In this document: piece after piece, positions 58,501-64,000 of the stretch | How positions within the stretch are numbered: position 1 is the stretch's first letter | Layout of the letters: each line of letters begins with the position of its first letter | DNA from: JAJDAT01 sp964570665 | GTDB lineage: Bacteria > Nitrospinota > Nitrospinia > Nitrospinales > JAJDAT01 | Length of the DNA stretch: 64,000 nt | Direction: 5' to 3' | NCBI GenBank assembly: GCA_964570665.1 | Contig: CAZMZH010000006.1 | Coordinates: 1-64,000, forward strand | The notes under the pieces: model-generated | Database searches by the model: none | Seen by the model: only the letters and a program-made list of their open reading frames with translations | Told to the model about the DNA's origin: nothing | Program-made: the position numbers and the translations under genes

Positions 58501-59682
58501 TATTTTCTTTTGAAATAACTCTTTTAAAAAATAAATACTATCGACTTTATCTCCAGAACCTTCTGATAATTCTTTCGTTGGTTTTGCTAAATCAGATGTC
58601 TTGATAAAAGAGTCAATCTCATCGCCTTCTCCATCGCCACAAAAATACAAACCTCTAAAAATAAAAGGTTCGTGATAAACGCTTTGTTTAAACAAATTAT
58701 TAAAATACGTTTTTAGCGGTTCCTTCATGGAGATAAATTCCGTGGGAAACTTAAAAAAACTATCTCCATTATCTACTTGAATATCGTCGACAGCCGCTTC
58801 GAATTGGATTTGGTGTAGATCTTTGAACAAGTTTTGAAAAGCTGTGTCTAACCAAGTCGAATCATAAGAGGTTTCTAATGTGTAAGGACTGGACCAACCA
58901 AAAATATCATGACGCAACCGTTGAGGTAGCTCGCCACAAAAGCTTTTAAATCCTTGAATAGCATCGCATTTGGTAACCACAACATAAACTGGGAACCGAA
59001 TTCCCAACATTTTTTGCGCTTGGTACAATCTTTCAAAAATTTGTGCAGATTTTCCTCCCGCTTCAATGGATCTATCGGCTTCAGAATTTTCAGGTCCAAA
59101 CAATTCTGTAGCGGGAATAGTTAAAATCACTCCATCGATGGGTCTTTGCGGACGACTATCTATAAGAGAATCTAGTAAAGCAGCCCAACCTTTGGAATCA
59201 TGGCTTTTGCCATCGCGACGGAGGACGAGCTCTCCATCAATATCCAACATGACGCCTTCATCGAAAAACCACCAATTACATCCGTCCCGGCTTCCCATGG
59301 TTTCTGCTTCTGGGCGCCCCATTGGAAGATTTAACCCCGTATGAGACATAAGAGTGGATTTTCCAGACCCTCTTTGCCCTAACACCATAAACCATGCAAT
59401 TTTGTACTGAAAATTGGCGCCTAAAACATTTGATTTTAATTTGTTCATTCCGCGACTAAAGGATCGCCGGATATTTGAAGGGGGTATAGTAGGACCTTCT
59501 TTTTTCTGAGCTACTTGTTTGTCTTTCTGCGGTTTATCTCCTTTATCTTCGCTTTTGGACGAGGCTTTTTTAGCAATTACAAAACCAACAATAGCAATCC
59601 CAAAAAATAGGACGGTATATAAAAAGTATCCTAAATAAGGGGAAATCAGATAGTAAATATCATTAAGTAATCGCATGCTCAT
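55528..59682 (-). CDS. tssM: T6SS membrane-complex protein TssM (IcmF)
   Basis: This 1384-residue inner-membrane protein is longer than the usual 1100-1250. Two N-terminal transmembrane helices (about 8-36, together) precede a cytoplasmic GTPase-like domain with Walker A GQRGSGKST (about 102-110). A third helix (about 415-435) is followed by the large periplasmic region. The C-terminal IcmF/DUF1215 domain with GINTLKFE and the strand KFFVRLGVINPGTKEFVPFP ends it. It pairs with TssL and normally with TssJ. The extra length is in the periplasmic part. It begins six bases after tssL. Confidence 0.94.
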   Translation of the reverse strand: MSMRLLNDIYYLISPYLGYFLYTVLFFGIAIVGFVIAKKASSKSEDKGDKPQKDKQVAQKKEGPTIPPSNIRRSFSRGMNKLKSNVLGANFQYKIAWFMVLGQRGSGKSTLMSHTGLNLPMGRPEAETMGSRDGCNWWFFDEGVMLDIDGELVLRRDGKSHDSKGWAALLDSLIDSRPQRPIDGVILTIPATELFGPENSEADRSIEAGGKSAQIFERLYQAQKMLGIRFPVYVVVTKCDAIQGFKSFCGELPQRLRHDIFGWSSPYTLETSYDSTWLDTAFQNLFKDLHQIQFEAAVDDIQVDNGDSFFKFPTEFISMKEPLKTYFNNLFKQSVYHEPFIFRGLYFCGDGEGDEIDSFIKTSDLAKPTKELSEGSGDKVDSIYFLKELFQKKIFREYRIARPTQKTFKSKIKVTWGFRAAAVAFVGIWFFGISISYDRLQENKKHLQPVLNKIEEDLIALKVGGVTDEDAERDFFTNSAKSLLQGMTEISSNSFSSIFIPNSWTGSLDKEIQKAMALAYDKIILKSIYFGLQVKLGKIIEESDTLYFREKEKAQGNLYSWEKSPEFIQLTNLIKDLDEYWKNVQSYNGLKNSQNLSDLGKIIKYLFDIKLQEGFYKNALFYHNALREVEYIEIYPNNDKYLVTIPKVRRVATNLYSKIFASNPLLKDVQGFSSSLEEIQVSRVGLKTAEEREESFRDLLVIIKRMRKLLGKKEFAWLSKKSLDLGLKFEKTMEDIGSSPFLGVELKSELKDLGQQYFLELKAELSSQETELTGSILDEEGDSQSIVLSSQILDLKSVTEKFLKQKFMEPVLEKRELVVDLDPNMQILWDTNSLESAIGLYKKFQEFKTNDLPSFPEPLQAKVLTLANERLADNILQHIAEAQDVREAKSDELTFVRQEDDLSLEIKNFRENSAYLGQLTDILNSLNYVDSSWSWMLSELLSSHAYVVLSAVDRLLDEESLYKFRENNFKWWDGSPGVSYAAFEVNDDKELVYLLTIQRERVKHLARQYAEPLLMFLANRTINRKPTEERVLARWRGILKEIDYFEKKKTNGSVNLFEKFVLLDMKNASSSNCFSTIQSKEPRGGDKDYFRKKLSGIIEKLLIQCQDLADDRVFQQYSRIENFFNRSLKGRFPFVSVSNAPQADPKLVQKFYWMFDSYIQNDLKLLEQSTQFGLSGDKALEFIYKLEEARSFFEPFLKQKKKKAESEPFYFLQPQFRVNRDSEEGANQIINWQLETPLGKASNWDSKPKSIKWRLGDPIKFTFRWAKDAPFLPITVSRPWGRLNDRTVTYSFDNSWSLATVLSHFAVSEEDFQAGGIRGINTLKFESKTREWSEEKAKKEFYLPKSGKAKFFVRLGVINPGTKEFVPFPNLPVIAPQLIKELNS

Positions 59683-59688
59683 TATAAA

Positions 59689-60474
59689 TCAGGCCTCTTG
59701 AAATATAGTTTGAATAACCTGATTTAAATCTTTAACCAAGGCTCCCCAAACAAAATGAGATATGATAATGGCAAGGAAAACCGATCCTAACAAAACCCAT
59801 TTCCATAAACGAGGGTCTTTTAATTTGAGAGAAGTCGACTCTTCCATATTATGCTCATATGCTTGATTACAAAAATGAAAGTCTTGATCTAAAATATTAG
59901 GGTCCCGCTGATAAATAAAATGAAACAATTCGCTTCTATAAAATCTAATTTTTCCTTTTTGATCGTTATCTCTATATTTCCCTTTAAAATCAAGGGCTAA
60001 TGCCCATAAAAAAACCTTGGCTAATTCGGTATTTATCGGATCTCTATACCTCAAAATATTTTCAAGTTTTTCAAAAAAGATATCCCCTGCCGCATGCGAT
60101 TTAAGCAACTTCATTTCTAGTAAATTCGCTTGCCAATTTTCTTTTCCTTCCCAATCTTTACCTTCAATTTGCAAATTTAAAAACGTTTCGTCTGCTAATG
60201 CCGCCATTACAAATTGGGCTTCTTTGTAATTCTCTAAGATATAATCGCCCCCCATATGGCTAGCCGTAGCTTCTTGCTTTTCCAATAGCAAAAGCAATTC
60301 TTTCCATACTTGATTAACGGGATTAGAACCAAAGTCTAGATCTTCTCCCTGACTTGGAGTCGGTTTCATTGAAACCGCCTCACTATATATTTTTCGCTTG
60401 TGACGAATTATCTCGTGATAAAACTCGCGGAATCGCGCAAGCAAAAAAGATTCGCCAAACAAAACTGAGTCCAT
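59689..60474 (-). CDS. tssL: T6SS membrane-complex protein TssL (DotU type)
   Basis: This 261-residue protein has a cytoplasmic helical DotU/IcmH domain with NPVNQVWKELLLLLEKQ, AQFVMAALADETFLNLQ, AGDIFFEKLENIL and ELFHFIYQRDPNI. A single C-terminal transmembrane helix (about 226-246) ends close to the C-terminus. No OmpA peptidoglycan-binding domain follows. It anchors TssM and is the first gene of the 22-kb operon; ATG 60474. In most loci tssJ and tssK would lie next to it, but they are absent here. Confidence 0.92.
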   Translation of the reverse strand: MDSVLFGESFLLARFREFYHEIIRHKRKIYSEAVSMKPTPSQGEDLDFGSNPVNQVWKELLLLLEKQEATASHMGGDYILENYKEAQFVMAALADETFLNLQIEGKDWEGKENWQANLLEMKLLKSHAAGDIFFEKLENILRYRDPINTELAKVFLWALALDFKGKYRDNDQKGKIRFYRSELFHFIYQRDPNILDQDFHFCNQAYEHNMEESTSLKLKDPRLWKWVLLGSVFLAIIISHFVWGALVKDLNQVIQTIFQEA

Positions 60475-61196
60475 ATGGCCTACTTCTCTAAAAGATATAA
60501 TATTGGATACTCCCTTTATACCAAATTTAATATAAATTACAACTAATTTTCTCCTAAAATTTAACTTTAAATCATTTTAAATCATTAAGTTCTGCATTTA
60601 GGGCTAAATACGAACCTATATACAGAAATTTAAAATTAAAATTTTCAGAAAAAAAATAGACCTGTATGAACATAAAAAATCGAAATTAAATTTCGGCTTA
60701 ATTATCAATCGGTTATATTTTTTATAAACTGAAGCTTAGAAAACAAAAAAAATTTTGGAAAAATTACTTGTACCATCCAGTTTATAAGCCAACTTACCTC
60801 TAGCAATAAAAAATATAAGGTATGCGAAATTTTGGATCAAACTCCAAATTTTTCTTTGATTTTTTTTAAATCATTTCTCTAAAGAAACTCATAGAGCAAC
60901 CTAATCCATAATTCAAAAAACTTTGGTTATTTCCAGAATCCATACACAGTCAGGGGACATAAAATGGGAAGGGGGAAAAGCAAAAATAGAAAGTATGTAC
61001 TTTATCTATTTAATAAAAGGAAAGTTAAAGATAGTATTGTTAATATTCACATTTCTGTCTAGAAAATCTCTACACCCAAAATCTCTTGCAATCCAATCTT
61101 GGTATATTAAAATTACAAAAGAATACATCTTAATTTAACTTTAATACCAGGTTGTCTAAAATTTCCAATTAAAGTTTTAGCGAAAATAAGGGTTTT
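60475..61196. other. AT-rich intergenic region upstream of the T6SS operon
   Basis: The largest gap in the window, 722 bases, lies between the divergent tssL and plus-strand periplasmic protein genes. A 71-codon plus-strand frame (60923-61138) has no ribosome site and no coding character, and I do not call it. GTCAGGGGACATAAAATGGG (60949-60968) is GC-richer and resembles the flanks of small transposase elements; it may be a relic. No trace of tssJ or tssK is visible. Confidence 0.4.
60515..60542 (-). promoter_or_regulatory. Candidate promoter of the T6SS operon
   Basis: On the minus strand TTGTAA (plus 60537-60542) and TATAAA (plus 60515-60520) are separated by 16 bases, with four and five matches to the sigma-70 consensus. 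The distance to the tssL ATG is about 40 bases. No sigma-54 element is visible. Confidence 0.4.
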
Positions 61197-61682
61197 ATGA
61201 AAAAACTTAAAACGATTTTGGCTCTATTTTTTTTAACTTTCACAATACCAGTAGCAGGAGAACCAAATCTGGTTTTAGGGGAAAATATTAAAATAGGAAT
61301 GGAGTTAAGAGAAGTTTTTAAGTTGCTTGGCCCGCCAGAAACCCTCTTGACAACTAGGGGCACAGGAAAAGAATCGGACAGTATTGCTCTTAAATATTCA
61401 GGCGTAGGGTTGCTTTTGCACGTTATAAGCGGAACCAGCAAAATAGAAGTGGTTGAAGCTCAGAAAAGTTTTCAAGGAAAGTTCGCTTCAGGACTAACCT
61501 TAGGAAGCGAATATAAAAAGCTTTTTGAGATTTATGGGCTCCCGAAGTCTTTATCTTCAAATATCGCCAGCTATTCAGACTTAGGTCTACAGTTTGTAAT
61601 TAACAACGAGCGAGTTTCTTCGGCTACTCTTTTCAACAAAACAAGCAAACATCTTCTTGTTAGACAAATTATTTCAAGGTAA
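61197..61682 (+). CDS. Periplasmic two-repeat protein of unknown function
   Basis: This 161-residue protein has a signal peptide (about 1-20, cleavage near VAGEP). The mature part has two similar halves: IKIGMELREVFKLLGPPETL and, about 70 residues later, GLTLGSEYKKLFEIYGLPKSL. In each, a GM/GL-(x)-LG-type turn is followed by a helix and a Gly-Pro or Gly-Leu-Pro motif. The pattern recalls BamE/SmpA-type small envelope domains, but without clear homology. It starts at ATG behind a weak AAGGG site and ends convergently with the LapA-TPR gene. Not part of the T6SS operon, which is on the other strand. Confidence 0.55.
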   Translation: MKKLKTILALFFLTFTIPVAGEPNLVLGENIKIGMELREVFKLLGPPETLLTTRGTGKESDSIALKYSGVGLLLHVISGTSKIEVVEAQKSFQGKFASGLTLGSEYKKLFEIYGLPKSLSSNIASYSDLGLQFVINNERVSSATLFNKTSKHLLVRQIISR

Positions 61683-61715
61683 AAAATCTAACTTCCGAAA
61701 GTAGCGAGATATAAT

Positions 61716-62987
61716 TTATTTATTTCCGTTATTTTTGGACAATCCAGCCAGTTCAAAAACCGATTCTTTCGCTGAATTAAAAATAACTTCTTCCGTCTTT
61801 TTCGCTTCTTCCTTAGCCTCTTTCTGATTATATGCTTTTGCTAAAAGTATATTACGGATTAGAGAGGAATTTTCAGAATCGGATGAAAGCGTTTTAATGG
61901 TTTCGTCCAAATCTCCTTGATCAAGCAATCGCATCCCAAAAATTAAAATTAAATCTTCTTTTTCTTTTCCTACTGAATTTGCAATTGCGTCCTGATAAAG
62001 CTTCGTTACTTCCTTCGCTTTATTGGTACCTTCGTATATTTTTTGAATGCGATCCAAACACGTATAGGATCTTGCAACTTCAAATCCAGCTTTCCATGTT
62101 TTGATAGCGGCTTTTTCATTTCCGCCAGCCTTTTTGATATCTCCTAGGAAAATATAGGGCATTGCAAACTCTGGCGCCTCTTTCATGCATTTTTTAAATT
62201 CAACCAAAGCTTGGTCTACCGATCCTTTTTTATAAAGTTCCACCCCTTTAGAATAGATAATATTCCCATAATGCTTTTGTTCGCTAATCAGCTCTTCTTT
62301 ATCTCTTATCAGCGGGAGAACAGCTTTTTGCGTCAAATAAGCGTTATCCCAATCTTCCTGATCTTCATAATAATCTCGCATTTTATACAAAGGAGCTAAA
62401 GAAGTGCGGTCAAAGTCCCTAATTTTCTTTAAAAAGACCATAGCCTGTTCGCTATTACCCGCTTCTAAGTATTCTTCTGCCAAACTATATAAAACTCTTA
62501 CATTATCGGGCGCTTGTTCAACAGCCTTCAAATGATATTCCATTGCCTCTTCATTCTTTCCCTCTTTTTGCTTTATCAAACCCAAATGAAGAAGAGCCCC
62601 TACGTGATTAGGTTGTCCATTTAACAGTTTTTCTAAATGGCCCTGAGCCTTATCATATCTACCAGTTGCGAAAGCGTTTTCTGCTTTTTCAAAAATTTGT
62701 TCGCCACGAATTCTGTCGTCAATCTCTTTTTGGAAACCTTTTCGAACTTTCCTATCGGAAAAATATCGCTTAAATCCTCGGACCCAGCTAAATAATGTGG
62801 TTATCAAAACCCCGATTAAGACCGAAAGCAAAAGAAAAACAACCTTTGGAAGATTCAAAGTTATTTCCTGCGTTACCCGAATATCCATTTCTCCTTGATT
62901 CAAGAAAGCGAAATAAACGGAATAAATGAGAAAAATTAAAAATGTAAACAAAAATTTAATAGACACGGTTTGGCTCAGTCCTTTCAA
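61716..62987 (-). CDS. LapA-like membrane domain fused to a TPR protein (LapA-LapB-like)
   Basis: This protein of about 423 residues has two N-terminal transmembrane helices (about 9-28 and 44-68). They flank the short FLNQGEMDIRVTQEITLNLPK loop, the pattern of LapA (DUF1049) domains. From about residue 90 several tetratricopeptide repeats follow (FATGRYDKAQGHLEKLLNGQP, KEGKNEEAMEYHLKAVEQAP). LapB, the partner of LapA in lipopolysaccharide control, is a TPR protein with a C-terminal rubredoxin-like zinc site. That Cys site is missing here. The first codon at 62987 is TTG; a GTG at 62966 with an AAAGGA site upstream gives a more natural membrane start. Confidence 0.72.
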   Translation of the reverse strand: MKGLSQTVSIKFLFTFLIFLIYSVYFAFLNQGEMDIRVTQEITLNLPKVVFLLLSVLIGVLITTLFSWVRGFKRYFSDRKVRKGFQKEIDDRIRGEQIFEKAENAFATGRYDKAQGHLEKLLNGQPNHVGALLHLGLIKQKEGKNEEAMEYHLKAVEQAPDNVRVLYSLAEEYLEAGNSEQAMVFLKKIRDFDRTSLAPLYKMRDYYEDQEDWDNAYLTQKAVLPLIRDKEELISEQKHYGNIIYSKGVELYKKGSVDQALVEFKKCMKEAPEFAMPYIFLGDIKKAGGNEKAAIKTWKAGFEVARSYTCLDRIQKIYEGTNKAKEVTKLYQDAIANSVGKEKEDLILIFGMRLLDQGDLDETIKTLSSDSENSSLIRNILLAKAYNQKEAKEEAKKTEEVIFNSAKESVFELAGLSKNNGNK

Positions 62988-63045
62988 TTAAATCGATTCG
63001 ATAGGCTTTATACGAAATCTAAGCGAATCCGATTATACAATTGTC

Positions 63046-63423
63046 TTAATACTTGGAATTATGTTTTTCAGCGGCTTGTTCTTTTTCAATTTTATTTAAA
63101 CATTCCACACAAAATTTAGCAAAAGGCACAATATTTAATCTTGCTTCTGGAATTTCTTCTTCACACTTATCGCAAATTCCATATTCTCCTTTTTCAAAAC
63201 TATCTAAAGCCTCATCAACGAGTTTCAGCTTTTCCCAATCCTGTTCTCCTAAGTTGGTCAATAATTCATGGTTATAACTTCTGGAGGCTTCGTCTGAGAT
63301 GTCGGGCACAGCTACGCCCGTATCTTCTTTTGCGGATCTATAATTTTTTTCAACGTCTCCTAATAATTCTAATTTAATTTGCTTTAATTTTTCTTGATAC
63401 AGGCTTGCTTTTTCTTCTTCCAT
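63046..63423 (-). CDS. DksA/TraR-family zinc finger protein
   Basis: This 125-residue protein has an N-terminal coiled coil (about 1-35) and a helical middle. Its zinc finger has Cys84, Cys87, Cys105 and Cys108 (YGICDKCEEEIPEARLNIVP, then CVEC). The Cys4 finger and the length fit the short DksA-like group, which binds RNA polymerase through the secondary channel. The coiled-coil tip acidic residues of true DksA are not obvious, so ppGpp-linked function is uncertain. It lies 19 bases after rsfS in one transcript with nadD. Confidence 0.85.
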   Translation of the reverse strand: MEEEKASLYQEKLKQIKLELLGDVEKNYRSAKEDTGVAVPDISDEASRSYNHELLTNLGEQDWEKLKLVDEALDSFEKGEYGICDKCEEEIPEARLNIVPFAKFCVECLNKIEKEQAAEKHNSKY

Positions 63424-63442
63424 AAATAACCAATCTGAACAA

Positions 63443-63784
63443 TTAACCGGTAATCATTTCAATAACCGGAGCGTCGCCCCACACACGCTCCAAACTATAA
63501 TAATTTCTAACCTCTTTTTGAAACACATGCACAATCAAATCCACTAAATCAATTACAATCCAGTTCCCAACTGAATAACCTTCAATCGCCATAGACTTAT
63601 AATCAGTTCCATAAGTTCCTTCTATTATAGAGTCTGCAATAGCCTGCGCGTGTATTTTTGTATTACCGCTACAAATAATAAAACAATCGGTAATATCGGA
63701 TCGATTACTCAAATCCAAAACCAAAATATCAAAGGCTTTTTTTTCTTGAGCGCTGTCGACAACAAGCCGCTGAAGTTTATCCAA
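63443..63784 (-). CDS. rsfS: Ribosomal silencing factor RsfS
   Basis: This 113-residue Iojap/RsfS protein binds ribosomal protein uL14 and blocks subunit joining in starvation. Visible motifs are DILVLDLSNRSDITDCFIIC, SGNTKIHAQAIADSI and GNWIVIDLVDLIVHVF, followed by YYSLERVWGDAP. The start is TTG 63784 behind an AAAGGA site; no ATG fits better. It directly follows nadD, the common arrangement in many bacteria. Confidence 0.94.
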   Translation of the reverse strand: MDKLQRLVVDSAQEKKAFDILVLDLSNRSDITDCFIICSGNTKIHAQAIADSIIEGTYGTDYKSMAIEGYSVGNWIVIDLVDLIVHVFQKEVRNYYSLERVWGDAPVIEMITG

Positions 63785-63792
63785 GGATTCCT

Positions 63793-64000
63793 TTAGGCTG
63801 GGGGGGTTGGTTGATATAAATGATGCTCAATAATATAATTTTCTACTTTTTCAGGCAACAAATTTTTAACTTCTCGCCCCTCGGCAACTTTGGCCCGAAT
63901 TTCGCTGGAGGTCAGAGGGCAAGGCTTGGGTTGAAAAAAAATAATACGTTTTTTTTGATCTATTCTGATAAATTCTTCCAAAAATTCATTTGAATCAACT
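63793..64000 (-). CDS. nadD: Nicotinate-nucleotide adenylyltransferase, C-terminal part (partial)
   Basis: The frame enters from the right edge and ends at 63793 after about 68 residues. The segment CPLTSSEIRAKVAEGREVKN, followed by LLPEKVENYIIEHHLY, is the C-terminal signature of NadD, in which the SSxxIR motif binds ATP. NadD makes deamido-NAD from nicotinate mononucleotide. The N-terminal GxFxPxHxGH part lies outside the window. Its stop lies eight bases before the rsfS start, consistent with a nadD-rsfS operon. Confidence 0.9.
   Translation of the reverse strand, partial: VDSNEFLEEFIRIDQKKRIIFFQPKPCPLTSSEIRAKVAEGREVKNLLPEKVENYIIEHHLYQPTPPA

Noticed and set aside
38260..60474. Contractile locus as a prophage or extracellular contractile injection system
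   Set aside because: TssL, TssM and ClpV are present, and there are no capsid, portal, terminase or Afp-type genes, so it is a T6SS.
60923..61138. 71-codon plus-strand frame upstream of the periplasmic protein
   Set aside because: There is no ribosome site, its composition follows the AT-rich gap, and there are no recognisable motifs.

Overview
This is a chromosomal window from an AT-rich Gram-negative (diderm) bacterium. The outer-membrane side is shown by a porin, lipoproteins, DacB- and MltF-type murein enzymes, a LapA-like domain and a complete-looking type VI secretion locus. The mix of a SUF operon with a NifU-like protein, an AmmeMemoRadiSam enzyme, LarE, MoaA, a CheY-type regulator with a long acidic tail and frequent TTG starts would fit a marine lineage such as Nitrospinota or a deltaproteobacterial-grade phylum. 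I cannot fix the taxon from the sequence alone. No rRNA, tRNA, CRISPR array, intact insertion sequence or prophage was seen.

Layout. 0-16 kb: envelope and signalling genes. These are a lipoprotein, a porin with a small phosphate-binding-like protein, Nif3, an orphan Dpp-type permease pair, an ABC-F ATPase behind a small coupled leader ORF, a membrane-anchored methyltransferase, an XRE regulator, a histidine kinase, a membrane protein with a degenerate PHP domain and an SH3-like tail, and a response regulator. 16-26 kb: valS, pepF, a low-complexity protein of unknown function, dacB, a PfkB-family kinase and mltF. 25.7-33 kb: one minus-strand Fe-S operon in the order nifU-like, sufB, sufC, sufD, sufS, sufU, amrS. 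33-38 kb: a GT39-like membrane glycosyltransferase, moaA behind a long leader, larE and a small membrane protein.

38.2-60.5 kb: a single minus-strand type VI secretion locus in the order tssL, tssM, tssA, tssB, tssC, hcp, tssE, tssF, tssG, tssH(clpV), vgrG. It continues into a less usual tail: a MORN/YwqK-repeat protein, a B12-binding radical SAM enzyme, a small beta-repeat spike-like protein, a PAAR protein, a methyltransferase with a Trm112-like zinc ribbon, and a 209-residue protein of unknown function. tssJ and tssK are not in the locus, and no obvious toxin/immunity pair is visible. This tail is the best candidate for an undescribed system: it could modify, load or extend the VgrG/PAAR spike.

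61-64 kb: a periplasmic two-repeat protein on the plus strand, then a minus-strand housekeeping group (nadD end, rsfS, a DksA/TraR-type zinc finger gene, and a fused LapA-TPR protein). The T6SS genes would assemble one contractile machine. The SUF operon would supply Fe-S clusters, including those needed by the radical SAM enzymes of the window (AmrS, MoaA and the T6SS-linked enzyme).
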